Notes under the pieces: generated by a model
What the model was told of the DNA's origin: nothing
Seen by the model: the letters and a program-made list of their open reading frames with translations, nothing else
Databases searched by the model: none
Part shown: positions 23,783-32,801 of the stretch, one piece after another
Position numbering within the stretch: position 1 is the stretch's first letter
Layout of the letters: every line of letters begins with the position of its first letter
Assembly (NCBI GenBank): GCA_028278405.1
Contig: JANQEK010000015.1
Span: 124,001 to 188,000 of the forward strand
Length of the DNA stretch: 64,000 nt
Origin: Nitrospinaceae bacterium
GTDB taxonomy: Bacteria > Nitrospinota > Nitrospinia > Nitrospinales > Nitrospinaceae
Direction: 5' to 3'
Program-made: the position numbers and the translations under genes

Positions 23783-24424
23783 ATGCCTCTTGAAACCGAT
23801 TATATAAATCCCGATGTCATTTTGACTACCCGCGTGACCTCTGAATTTAATGACCAGGTCAAATACGTCAAATGCGGAGCGTTGCTTCTCCTCACTATTG
23901 AAATTTGTTTTTTTGGAATTGGTCCCGCTTTCGGGTGGATTCTCCTGACTCTGGGAGCATGGTGGGGGGCGTTGTGGTACTTGAAGCGAAGGCCGACCAT
24001 AATCATGGAAGGCAGGACTCGAAAAATTCATCTGTCCGGAATCACCAAATTTGGCAGATCCCAGACCCTTCCTTACAACCTGGTCGAAAAAGTTACGGTA
24101 ATGGAAGATATATTGGGTCGAGCCAGAGGCCAGTATGTCCCTCAGTTGGTTTTGAAAGGTTTTAAGGGCGGTGGAAAAAAACTGATCATCAATTGTTTTC
24201 CGGTGGAAGATATTATTCAGGCACACTATACGGCCCAGTTGTTGGCCAATTTTTGCCGGGTGGATGCATTCGATTATAAAGGAAACCAGCTTCCCATATT
24301 ATCCACCCATATCCCAACCCGTTTCCGGGCGACCAAGAGTGAAACAATCAAGTCCGTTGCCCCCTCGTTAAAGAAACCAAAAACCCAGCAAAAGGGAGCA
24401 AGTTCCCCCAAGGCCGCCTCTTAG
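23783..24424 (+). CDS. Membrane protein of unknown function with PH-like domain pattern
   Basis: A 213-residue protein with two adjacent membrane helices at residues 32-67 (CGALLLLTIEICFFGIG and GWILLTLGAWWGALWYL). About 75 residues of beta-rich sequence follow (IIMEGRTRKIHLSG, LPYNLVEKVTVMED, QLVLKGFKGGGKKLIINCF), a layout seen in bacterial PH-like membrane proteins. The last 45 residues are basic and Ser/Lys-rich. It has its own promoter. I do not recognise a named family. It ends 40 bases from the convergent antiporter gene. Confidence 0.65.
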   Translation: MPLETDYINPDVILTTRVTSEFNDQVKYVKCGALLLLTIEICFFGIGPAFGWILLTLGAWWGALWYLKRRPTIIMEGRTRKIHLSGITKFGRSQTLPYNLVEKVTVMEDILGRARGQYVPQLVLKGFKGGGKKLIINCFPVEDIIQAHYTAQLLANFCRVDAFDYKGNQLPILSTHIPTRFRATKSETIKSVAPSLKKPKTQQKGASSPKAAS

Positions 24425-24464
24425 CACAACCGCGATTTATTCGATTCCAGTTTTTCCAATCGAT

Positions 24465-26465
24465 TTAAACAATTTGTGAGGATGTGTCATCGGGACCGGA
24501 GCTTAGAAGCCGCATCGCCTGATCCACCTGTGCGTGCCGGCCGAACAAAATCAGCACATCATCTGTCTCAATTTGAAAATCTCCTGAAGGATTGGGTTGT
24601 GCATGGTTGTCGCGGACAACGGCGATCAATGTGGCGCCGGTTTTCTGGGTCAGGCTGAGGCTATCCAGTTGTTTGCCGTTGGACCACGAATCTTCCAAGA
24701 CCTGAAAAGATTGGCTGAGCGACGCTGTTAGGTAAGTGGAAAAATTTTGCATGCTCTCCATGTTGAGTGACAACCCCCGAAACATTCCGTAACCTTCCAA
24801 CCTTACCAATTCCACCTGCTGTTCGATGATGTTGTTGGGCATGCGAAATTCTCTCAATACGCGTGAAAATATTTCAATAGAAGTTTCAAACTCTTCAGGG
24901 ATGACCTGATCCGCTCCCGATTTTTTCAACTCGTCCACTTGCGATGAAAAACGGGTCTTCACCATGATGAAGATATCCGGATTGAGGGATCGCGCCAACC
25001 GGACCGACTGACCGGTGGCCTGGTGATCGGGAATGGAGAACACGATGATTCTGGCCTGTGCGATTCCAGCCCGCGCCAAGGTATCCCGGTGGCTGGCGTC
25101 TCCATACAGGACGGGCACTTCTTCCGCCAACGCATGTTTGATCAACTCGCCATCCAACTCCAACACAATGAAGGGAATGTGCGTTTCCTTAAGGACTCTG
25201 GAAAGATTTCTGCCCACGACGTCATAACCTGCGATGATGACGTGCCCTTTGAGCTCTTCACTTTGTTGTTCCGGAAGTTCTTCCGGTCCTCTGCCCGTGG
25301 TCCATTTGGAAAAAAGAAAATGAGATGCTGGAGAAGAAATCTGGATTAATAAAGGAGCGACCAACATGGTCAACACGGCTACACTCAGGAATAATTGATA
25401 ATTCCCTGATGAGAGCAGTCCCTGTGTCAATGCCAGTCCTGCGAGGATAAGAGAAAATTCTCCGACCTGCGCCAACCGTACTCCGACGATGAAAGATATT
25501 CTTGCAGGATTCCCCATAACTGCGGAAGCTAAAAATCCCGAGATCGTTTTCAAAAAAATAACACTGAAAGTCAGCGAAAGGATCAAGGTGATGTGATCGA
25601 TAAAATTTCCGACGTTCAGCAACATCCCGATGGAAATAAAAAAGATGCTGCTGAAGTAATCACGCAACGGCAGGATGTCGAGAATAATCTGGTGGCTGTA
25701 CTCGGACTCGGAAATGATCAATCCGGCGATAAAGGCGCCCATGGCCAGCGACAATCCCAATGAATGCGATACCCAACCGGTTCCCAGGATGATTAGAATA
25801 ACCAAAAGCGTCAGGTGTTCTTTACTTCCCATGCGTGCAACTGTGCTGAGAAATCGTGGAACCAGAAGACGTGACAGAAAAAAGATTCCCGCCACCGCAG
25901 CGATCGCTTTGCCAAAAGCCACCGCGAAATCTATTCCGGATGCTTCCCCACTGTGAGCCAGCAAGGGGATCATCAGCATCAAAGGAACGACACACAGATC
26001 TTGAAAGAGAAGGATACCCACCGAGGTGCGTCCGTGAAGGGTATCCAGTTCGGCTTGATCGGTAATCATCTTTAGAACAATAGCGGTACTGCTGAGCGCA
26101 ATGATCATCGCCAACGCCAGACTGACTGATCCCGAATCTCCGAAGTAATACGTTTGAATAAAATACCAGGCTGTAATCGTCAGGCCCATTTGCAGGACAC
26201 CGGCCCCCGTAATCGATGCCATATTTTTAAGCAGATGGGAAATTGAAAACTCGAGTCCGATAATAAACAACAAGAGGATCACCCCTATTTCAGCAAGGTT
26301 TTCTACCGAAGCAGGGTTGCCAATGAGTCCCAGTCCATGAGGTCCGATCAGGATGCCTGCGATCAAAAATCCCATGATGGACGGCAGGCGAATTCGGTGG
26401 AAAAGCACGTTGATCGGCAAAGAAACCAACAAAAGAAGCGCTAAATCTTGTATAATTTGCGGCAT
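24465..26465 (-). CDS. CPA2 monovalent cation:proton antiporter with TrkA domains (KefB/C-like)
   Basis: A 666-residue protein. Residues 1-380 form the Na/H exchanger fold of about twelve membrane helices, with LLFIIGLEFS, GVLQMGLT, STAIVLKMI and RLAQVGEFSLILAGL. A TrkA-N domain follows at about residues 405-525 (HVIIAGYDVVGRNLSRVLKE), then a TrkA-C domain at about 570-655. In the nucleotide-binding motif the usual second Gly is Asp (GYDVVG). The layout matches KefB, KefC and related K+ or Na+ efflux systems. No KefF/KefG-type ancillary protein is next to it. The ion and the ligand of the regulatory domain are not predictable from the sequence. Confidence 0.88.
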   Translation of the reverse strand: MPQIIQDLALLLLVSLPINVLFHRIRLPSIMGFLIAGILIGPHGLGLIGNPASVENLAEIGVILLLFIIGLEFSISHLLKNMASITGAGVLQMGLTITAWYFIQTYYFGDSGSVSLALAMIIALSSTAIVLKMITDQAELDTLHGRTSVGILLFQDLCVVPLMLMIPLLAHSGEASGIDFAVAFGKAIAAVAGIFFLSRLLVPRFLSTVARMGSKEHLTLLVILIILGTGWVSHSLGLSLAMGAFIAGLIISESEYSHQIILDILPLRDYFSSIFFISIGMLLNVGNFIDHITLILSLTFSVIFLKTISGFLASAVMGNPARISFIVGVRLAQVGEFSLILAGLALTQGLLSSGNYQLFLSVAVLTMLVAPLLIQISSPASHFLFSKWTTGRGPEELPEQQSEELKGHVIIAGYDVVGRNLSRVLKETHIPFIVLELDGELIKHALAEEVPVLYGDASHRDTLARAGIAQARIIVFSIPDHQATGQSVRLARSLNPDIFIMVKTRFSSQVDELKKSGADQVIPEEFETSIEIFSRVLREFRMPNNIIEQQVELVRLEGYGMFRGLSLNMESMQNFSTYLTASLSQSFQVLEDSWSNGKQLDSLSLTQKTGATLIAVVRDNHAQPNPSGDFQIETDDVLILFGRHAQVDQAMRLLSSGPDDTSSQIV

Positions 26466-26588
26466 TTCTAACAGAACCTCGGGGGAAAGTGAATTCGGTC
26501 CATTGTCTTTTCAATGGGCGGCCGATGCTTTTGGCGCATTCATTATACTCTTGGCGGGTTTCAGGACGAGTAGAAAAAGGGGGAACTT

Positions 26589-27818
26589 ATGGAAAATGAT
26601 GTCCTTGCTCTCGAACAGAGTGGAGACGTGTTGTTTATGATGTTGGGGGCAGCCATGGTGTTTGCCATGCATGGCGGTTTTGCCTTCCTTGAGGTGGGCA
26701 CGGTACGAAAAAAAAATCAAGTCAACGCTCTGGTGAAAATCATTGTCGACTTTGCGATCAGCACTGTTATTTATTTTACCATCGGCTATGCCGTTGCTTA
26801 CGGAATTTACTTTTATCAACCCGCAGGAATTCTTGCCGGCGATAAACAGGGTTACGAGCTGGTCCATTTCTTTTTTCTCCTGACATTTGCCGCGGCAATT
26901 CCCGCGATTATCTCCGGCGGTATTGCAGAGCGCGCTAAATTCTGGACACAGGCAGTGGCGGCCGCGATTTTCGTGGCGGTAGTCTATTCCTTCTTCGAGG
27001 GAATGGTCTGGGGACAAATCACATTTCTGGGCCAGAGTGGTTCCTGGCTGGAAAAAGTTGCCGGCGCTCCCTTTCACGATTTTGCCGGATCGGTCGTCGT
27101 GCATTCCATGGGCGGATGGCTGGCATTGGTTGGCGTTGTTGTTTTAGGACCCCGCATCGGTCGTTGGGATTCTCAGGGCAGAAGCCGTCCCATTCCGGTC
27201 AGTAACATCCCTTTCCTCGCGTTGGGCGCGTGGATGTTGTGCATCGGCTGGTTCGGATTCAATGTCATGTCTGCGGCTACCATCAAGGGTATCTCCGGAC
27301 TGGTCGCGATGAATTCCCTGTTTGCCATGGCGGGTGGAATTTTGTTTGCCCTCGTTGTATCCAGGAACGATCCGGGTTTTATCCATAACGGTGCATTGGC
27401 TGGACTGGTGGCTATCTGCGCCGGTTCCGACCAGGTGCATCCCATCGGTGCTTTTTTTATCGGCGGCATTGCGGGGATTATTTTTGTTTACGGATTTACC
27501 TGGGAGCAGGAGAAACTGAAGATCGACGACGTGCTCGGTGTTTGGCCTTTGCATGGAATCTGCGGAACCTGGGGTGGCATCGCTTGCGGTATTTTCGGAC
27601 TCAAGTCCTTCGGCGGGATAGGCGACGTCACCTTTATGGCGCAATTGATCGGTTCGTTGGCCGCTGTTGTTGTGGCTCTGGTGGCCGGGTTTGTTGTCTA
27701 CAAAGCTCTGGACAGCATGTTTGGCATCCGGCTGGAAAAAGACGATGAGTTACAGGGATCCGATTTAACCGTGCATAAAATCGATTCGACTCCGGAGGAA
27801 GGTACCACCCGATTTTAG
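26589..27818 (+). CDS. amt: Ammonium transporter Amt
   Basis: A 409-residue Amt/MEP-family channel with about eleven membrane helices. It carries FAMHGGFAFLEVGTVRKKN near the start, IPAIISGGIAERAKFW, the first pore histidine in HDFAGSVVVHSMGG, and the second in WPLHGICGTWGG, so both pore histidines are kept. The C-terminal tail has the family ELQGSDL element that contacts PII proteins. No glnK (PII) gene is adjacent, unlike in many bacteria. It passes ammonium from outside into the cytoplasm. A GGGGGA ribosome site precedes the ATG. It ends 23 bases from the convergent pentapeptide gene. Confidence 0.94.
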   Translation: MENDVLALEQSGDVLFMMLGAAMVFAMHGGFAFLEVGTVRKKNQVNALVKIIVDFAISTVIYFTIGYAVAYGIYFYQPAGILAGDKQGYELVHFFFLLTFAAAIPAIISGGIAERAKFWTQAVAAAIFVAVVYSFFEGMVWGQITFLGQSGSWLEKVAGAPFHDFAGSVVVHSMGGWLALVGVVVLGPRIGRWDSQGRSRPIPVSNIPFLALGAWMLCIGWFGFNVMSAATIKGISGLVAMNSLFAMAGGILFALVVSRNDPGFIHNGALAGLVAICAGSDQVHPIGAFFIGGIAGIIFVYGFTWEQEKLKIDDVLGVWPLHGICGTWGGIACGIFGLKSFGGIGDVTFMAQLIGSLAAVVVALVAGFVVYKALDSMFGIRLEKDDELQGSDLTVHKIDSTPEEGTTRF

Positions 27819-27841
27819 TTCGATGGCAACAACCGAGCCTG

Positions 27842-28711
27842 TCATTCCCCCTTGGCAGTCTCGGTGCATTCGAATTCGGTTTCTGAAATCCATTGGACTG
27901 CGAGATTGTCCGGCAGTTTGGTTTTCCGGTCGATAACAGCGGTCTTCAAGTTGTCACTGGAAAGATTGGTGGCCAGTGAAAAATCCGCGCCGGCCAGATT
28001 GGCCTGGGCGAGGCGGGTTTCCGCCAGATCAGAACCCCGGACGTTGGCGCCGCTCAAATTCGCTTCCGTCAAGTCCGCCCCCTTGAAATACACCCGATTG
28101 AGTATCGAGTCTGAGAAATTTGCCCCTTTGAGATTCGCGTCCCGAAAATCGCACCCGCTCAGATTGCATCCGCTGACGTCTGTATTTTCCAGCTTGGCTC
28201 CCGAAAAATTGGCTTTGCTGAGATGGGATTTGGGGATACGGGCGCCGGACAGATCAGACTCCTTCAAAATCGCTCCCCGCAAATCACTCTTGTTGAGATT
28301 CACATTTCTAAGGTCGCAGCCTTTTAACTGGGCTTGGTTGAGTTCCGCACGGTTGAGATTCGAATCGTGAAAATCGGCTTTCAGGACAACCGCCTCGTTG
28401 AACCAGGAACTGCTGAGGTCCGTACCGCTCAGGTCGGAGCCGCTGAGATTGGTTTTGGTGAAGTTGGCGCGAATCAGTTGCGCTGATTTGAAATTGGCAC
28501 CCACCAGAAAACTGCCGGTAAAATCCGCCCCATTCAACCCGGCTTCTTCGAAGTTTGCTTTCTTGAGGTTGCATTTCTGGAATTGCGCTTCTTTAAGAAC
28601 CCCCTGGCTCAGGTCGATGCCTTCCAGATCCGCCTGGCTCAGTTTGGCTCGTTCCAGCCGGTTTTTTTGAGATTCGATTTTCTGTTTGTCCAGTTTTCTG
28701 ATTTTCGCCAC
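27842..28711 (-). CDS. Pentapeptide repeat protein
   Basis: A 289-residue protein made almost wholly of pentapeptide repeats, A(D/N)LXX, from about residue 20 to 260 (LEGIDLSQGVLKEAQFQ, LKKANFEEAGLNGADF, LSGSDLSGTDLSSSWF). Such chains fold into a right-handed quadrilateral beta-helix. Some members mimic DNA and protect gyrase, but most have no known role. The GTG at 28711 is chosen because GGGG lies eight bases upstream of it and because the extra N-terminus of the longer frame from 28801 looks unstructured. A short non-repeat C-terminal segment closes the chain. There is no signal peptide, so it is cytoplasmic. Confidence 0.85.
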   Translation of the reverse strand: MAKIRKLDKQKIESQKNRLERAKLSQADLEGIDLSQGVLKEAQFQKCNLKKANFEEAGLNGADFTGSFLVGANFKSAQLIRANFTKTNLSGSDLSGTDLSSSWFNEAVVLKADFHDSNLNRAELNQAQLKGCDLRNVNLNKSDLRGAILKESDLSGARIPKSHLSKANFSGAKLENTDVSGCNLSGCDFRDANLKGANFSDSILNRVYFKGADLTEANLSGANVRGSDLAETRLAQANLAGADFSLATNLSSDNLKTAVIDRKTKLPDNLAVQWISETEFECTETAKGE

Positions 28712-28866
28712 AAAAGTTTCCCCGCTAAAAGGGAAGAGGAGTTGCGGGTGGCCACAACTCCTCCGAAAATTCTTTGGAGCGCATCGACGGTGAGGGCTCA
28801 AATCTCAGACACACTCGTATCATTTGGACCGCGGAGGAAGCTTTTGCAAGCTCCCCCCACGGGTAG

Positions 28867-28953
28867 TGGTGCCGAAGGTCGGAGTCGAACCGACACGAGG
28901 TTGCCCTCACTGGATTTTGAATCCAGCGCGTCTACCAATTCCACCACTTCGGC
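28867..28953 (-). tRNA. tRNA-Leu (anticodon CAA)
   Basis: The class II cloverleaf is complete. The acceptor stem is GCCGAAG with CTTCGGC. The anticodon stem CTGGA/TCCAG holds the loop TTCAAAA, anticodon CAA. A variable arm follows (GAGGGCAACCTC), then the T arm GTCGGTTCGACTCCGAC. The discriminator is A and CCA is encoded (28867-28869). It lies between the pentapeptide gene and a TPR membrane protein gene on the same strand. Confidence 0.97.
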
Positions 28954-28965
28954 CTGGTTCGGAAA

Positions 28966-28994
28966 AAGTTATCACACCCCGATAAAAAGGACAA
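28966..28994 (-). promoter_or_regulatory. Probable promoter of tRNA-Leu
   Basis: On the minus strand a -35 TTGTCC (28989-28994) and a weak -10 TAACTT (28966-28971) are spaced by 17 bases, just upstream of the tRNA 5' end. The -10 match is poor. Confidence 0.35.
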
Positions 28995-29018
28995 CGGGGA
29001 AAGCCTCTGAACGGTTTT

Positions 29019-30968
29019 TTAGTGGAAATCCTGAATTTTTGGAGGTGGTTGCGATTTCTGTTGTTTCTGAAAGCGGCGGGCGGCCGTCAGTAATTGCCGG
29101 GCATTGTCGTTCTCCGGGTCGATTTCGAGCAGGCGGTTGATGTAGGTGATGGCTTGATCATATTGTTTAAACAACATACTGGAACTGACCAGATTGTTCA
29201 GGGCGTCCACGTATTGATTGTCCAGTTGATAGGCTTTTTGGAACGAAGCGTCTGCAAAATAAAAAGAATTCAGGCCCCAGAACACCATACCCATTTCGTT
29301 ATGTGCCACCGGTTGATCCGGATTGATCTGGAGACTGCCGCGATAATATTTCAAGGCTTTTCGCAATTGTTTCGATTTGCGATACGCCTGCGCCAGTGTT
29401 AAATGCCAAAGGGCCGACCCGGGAACTTCAGAGACCGCTTTTTCAAGATAGGGCACCGCTTTTTTGGGTCGTTCCAACTTCAAATAAGAGTATCCGGTTA
29501 AAAAATTCAGCGGCGGGACCTTGATACCCTGTTTATTCAATTCGTTGAACCGCTCAAGGGCTTTAGTATATTCATTTCTCTTGATATGAATTTCGCCAAG
29601 ATCAATATTTGCGCGGACGTGTTTCGAATCGAGTTCGAGGGTCGTTGCCAGTTCTTTCTCCGCCCGGTCGGTTAATCCATCGTCCAGGTAAGCTCTTCCC
29701 AAGTTGTAATGGACCCGTGCTTTGTGTGGAGAAGTCGTAGCGGTTTCCTCCCAAAGAGTCACCGCTGACCGGTAGTCCTGACCCCGGCTGAAGGTAAGAA
29801 TCATAAAAAGCGCCGGCACCCCTACCCGCAACCATCCAGCGATGGGGTGGCGGATCGCCAGTTCCACCAGGCCGATCGCCAAAATCAGGTGGACTCCCAA
29901 ACCCGGCAGGTAAAACCGGGGCTCGGACACCACCGGATCATCCATTCCTAATGAGTAAAAACTGATGAATATCAAGAGAGTCCAGAGGAAAGCCCATTGC
30001 ACCAATCCGGATCGGGTGATCCGCGTCAGCGCAAACAACCCTGCAATGGCAACCAGGGAAAACATCCAGGTCCAATCCCCGATTCCACTCACCAGGGAGA
30101 AATCGGGGTCCAGATTCAAATGCATGGGAAACAGGGTTTTGGGGAGGTAGTAAAAAATAAATGCTTTAACCTGAGTTAAGAAATACAAAGTCGACAAGTT
30201 GCCGGAACTTCTCGAATGTCCAGCCAACAGTTCGGCAGACGGTGTGGTGAGCTGGTAAATCAGATAAATGATCCAGGGAATCAGGGCCAGCGCAAATATT
30301 TCCATTTCCATCTTTTCAGTAGACGCCATATAGAATCGATAGAAAATCCATCCCATGAACGGCAAGGTAACCATCACCGGGTCACAAGTGGCTCCTGCCG
30401 TAAAACAGGCCATGACCATCAGAAGATCGATCGAGGCCTTGGCTTTTTTGGGGTCCTCTTTAAAAATTCTTAAGAAACGGGCCAGGAATCCAAACGTCAG
30501 CAAATAGAACAGGCTTGCGAAAAGTATGGGACGAGAAGAAACGAGTATGACGGCCTGGGAGTTCAGGGGATGGAGCAGATGGATTCCGGAAGCGACCCAG
30601 GGAATCCAGTTTAAATATCGGGAGTTCTTCTGCTCGAAAAAGATCAACCACTCTTGGGTCACCCAGAAAAAAGCCAGCCCCACCCCCAAGTGAATCAACA
30701 GATTCACCAGATGATAGCCCCAGGGCGCGGTATGCCCCACCCAATAATTGATTGCAAAGGTAAGCTTGGGAAGCGAACCGTTAAAAATCTGGTCGACACG
30801 GACAATGTCATTGATCCGCGAAATATCCTGAATGACCGGATCTTCCAGTAGGGTTTGAACCTCTGAAGCCAGAAAGGGCGATTGCAGGGTTGCCGCATAG
30901 GCCAGAAATCCTATTGTCAATAAGCCCAGGACCGCACGGGTGGTTTTCTTAAATGGGGAGTTTTTCAT
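29019..30968 (-). CDS. TPR-containing polytopic membrane protein
   Basis: A 649-residue protein. The N-terminal 390 residues hold about ten membrane helices with a GT-C-like first loop (FLASEVQTLLEDPVIQDISR) and TPR-linked layout like the eukaryotic TMTC proteins and bacterial PMT_2-TPR proteins. The C-terminal 230 residues are six or seven tetratricopeptide repeats (ARVHYNLGRAYLDDGLTDRA, HVRANIDLGEIHIKRNEY, PVAHNEMGMVFWGLNSF). The C-terminus is rich in Gln, Pro and Lys. The ATG at 30968 is preferred over a TTG 12 codons upstream; neither has a clear ribosome site. A protein glycosyltransferase role is possible but not shown. Confidence 0.8.
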   Translation of the reverse strand: MKNSPFKKTTRAVLGLLTIGFLAYAATLQSPFLASEVQTLLEDPVIQDISRINDIVRVDQIFNGSLPKLTFAINYWVGHTAPWGYHLVNLLIHLGVGLAFFWVTQEWLIFFEQKNSRYLNWIPWVASGIHLLHPLNSQAVILVSSRPILFASLFYLLTFGFLARFLRIFKEDPKKAKASIDLLMVMACFTAGATCDPVMVTLPFMGWIFYRFYMASTEKMEMEIFALALIPWIIYLIYQLTTPSAELLAGHSRSSGNLSTLYFLTQVKAFIFYYLPKTLFPMHLNLDPDFSLVSGIGDWTWMFSLVAIAGLFALTRITRSGLVQWAFLWTLLIFISFYSLGMDDPVVSEPRFYLPGLGVHLILAIGLVELAIRHPIAGWLRVGVPALFMILTFSRGQDYRSAVTLWEETATTSPHKARVHYNLGRAYLDDGLTDRAEKELATTLELDSKHVRANIDLGEIHIKRNEYTKALERFNELNKQGIKVPPLNFLTGYSYLKLERPKKAVPYLEKAVSEVPGSALWHLTLAQAYRKSKQLRKALKYYRGSLQINPDQPVAHNEMGMVFWGLNSFYFADASFQKAYQLDNQYVDALNNLVSSSMLFKQYDQAITYINRLLEIDPENDNARQLLTAARRFQKQQKSQPPPKIQDFH

Positions 30969-31262
30969 ATTTTGCGATTTATTAGCATTTCTCAAATACC
31001 CCAATTGAGGGCATATTAACGTTTAAGAATTTTTGATATTTTGCTCCAAAAATATTAAAAAATGTTTACAATGATTAATTAGGTATAAAAATTTTATAAA
31101 TAGGAAATTTATTTGCTCGAACCCTATACGCTCTTGCCAGCTAAATCACCGTTTTATAAATAAATTAGGCAATATCTACGGGTAGATATAAATTTCCAAT
31201 CTGTATTCTTTTTTAACAAAAATTTTATCTTTTAAGGGCTCCGTTCCAATCCGCATCGAATT
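30969..31262. other. AT-rich intergenic region between divergent genes
   Basis: About 290 bases, strongly AT-rich, separate the TPR membrane gene and the GAF-type activator gene. It has several TATAAA-like and TTTACA-like boxes on both strands but no pair with convincing spacing. It should hold the promoters of both genes. No open reading frame or hairpin terminator is seen. Confidence 0.5.
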
Positions 31263-32750
31263 ATGAAACAAATTAACGAGTATGCCAACATACTGACTCT
31301 GAGAAAGATTTCATCGCTGTTTAAGTCCACCTTCCGGAACGTGGATGAATTGTTGAATATTGTTCTGGAAACCGCCCAGGTTACCGTCGGGGCACAATAT
31401 GCTTCGTTGCTGATGTTGGATGAAAAAACCAACAAACTGCAGTTTTACCAAGCCTCGGGTGAAGAAACCGGACAGTTGAAACTGGTGGAAATTCCTCAGG
31501 GTGTCGGTCTCGCAGGTATCGTGGCCGAAACCGGCGAAGCCATTGTATCCAATGATGTGCAAAACGACAAACGCTGGTTGAGCGAAGTCAGTGAAATGGC
31601 AGAGATTGAAGTCAAAGCGATTGCTTGTCTTCCTCTGTCTCTGAACGGGGTGGTTATCGGTGTGGTTCAGTTCCTGGACAAGCAGGATGCCAGCATCTAT
31701 TCCGAAAGTGATATGGAAATCCTGAGCCGCTTTGCCAGGATCATGGCGATGTTTTTCGAGGTGACCCGTAGCAATGAGATCCTGGGAGAAGAGTTTGGCC
31801 GGCTCCAGGAGAAATACCGGCAACGCTATACAATCGTGGGAGAGAGTCCACAAATTCGCAAGTGCATCACCCAGGCTGAAAAGGTTTCCAACTCTAAAGC
31901 GTCCGTTCTGATCACTGGAGAAAGCGGTACGGGGAAGGAATTGTTTGCCCACCTGATTCATGACCGCAGTCTGCGCCAGACCAAACCTTTTGTGTCCATC
32001 AGTTGCGGCGCCTTACCGGCCTCGATTCTGGAACGCGAATTGTTCGGGCATGAAAAAGGAGCCTTTACCGGGGCGGACAGCCGGAAAATCGGCCTGTTTG
32101 AAGCTGCCGACGGCGGCACTTTGTTTCTCGACGAGATTGGTGAAATGCCGCTCGATATGCAAGTCAAGCTGCTTCGGGTGATCCAGGAAGAATCCTTTAT
32201 ACGTCTGGGCGGCACCGCACCCACCGAGGTGGATGTTCGAATCATTTCAGCCACCAACCAGGACTTGGAAAAAATGGTGGGAGAGGGCACGTTCCGTCAG
32301 GATTTGTTTTACCGTATCAACGTCATCAATCTCCATTTGCCTTCACTCAGGGAACGCAAGGAAGATATTCCGGATCTGGTTAACTTCTTCATCAAGAAAC
32401 ATACCCCTGAAGGACAGAAACCTAAAAAAGCTCAAAAAGGGTTGATCTCGTTTCTTGAAGGTTATGGCTGGCCGGGGAATATCCGCCAATTGGAAAATGC
32501 CCTTGAGCGTGCCATTGTTCTGGAAGAAGGAGAGGAGTTGACTCCGGATGCCTTTGCCATCGAGTCCACCCAGTCTCCCATCGAAATCAATGTGGGTTCC
32601 ACCTTGAAGGAAGCCAGCGACTCTTTCAGAAAATCTTTTATTTTCAATACCCTTCAATCGACCAAAGGGAACCGGACGCAGGCCGCAAAGATTTTAGAAG
32701 TCCAAAGATCCTATCTTTCCCGGTTGATCAAGGAACTGGGGATCAGCTGA
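31263..32750 (+). CDS. GAF-type sigma-54-dependent transcription activator
   Basis: A 495-residue activator. The N-terminal GAF sensor domain covers about residues 20-170 (ASLLMLDEKTNKLQFY, GLAGIVAETGEAIVSNDVQN). The AAA+ domain follows with Walker A GESGTGKE (about residue 219), the sigma-54-contacting loop GAFTGA (residues 266-271), DGGTLFLDEIGEMP and the arginine-finger region. A Fis-type helix-turn-helix ends the chain (TKGNRTQAAKILEVQRSYLSRLIKEL). The NifA/NorR-like layout means it senses a small molecule directly and does not need phosphorylation. It is a candidate activator of sigma-54 promoters such as that of fliK, but nothing in the sequence links the two. Confidence 0.92.
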   Translation: MKQINEYANILTLRKISSLFKSTFRNVDELLNIVLETAQVTVGAQYASLLMLDEKTNKLQFYQASGEETGQLKLVEIPQGVGLAGIVAETGEAIVSNDVQNDKRWLSEVSEMAEIEVKAIACLPLSLNGVVIGVVQFLDKQDASIYSESDMEILSRFARIMAMFFEVTRSNEILGEEFGRLQEKYRQRYTIVGESPQIRKCITQAEKVSNSKASVLITGESGTGKELFAHLIHDRSLRQTKPFVSISCGALPASILERELFGHEKGAFTGADSRKIGLFEAADGGTLFLDEIGEMPLDMQVKLLRVIQEESFIRLGGTAPTEVDVRIISATNQDLEKMVGEGTFRQDLFYRINVINLHLPSLRERKEDIPDLVNFFIKKHTPEGQKPKKAQKGLISFLEGYGWPGNIRQLENALERAIVLEEGEELTPDAFAIESTQSPIEINVGSTLKEASDSFRKSFIFNTLQSTKGNRTQAAKILEVQRSYLSRLIKELGIS

Positions 32751-32801
32751 AAAAGTGTCTCCTTAATCCAACATGGACAGTAACCAAGACAGGGTGCCGG
32801 T

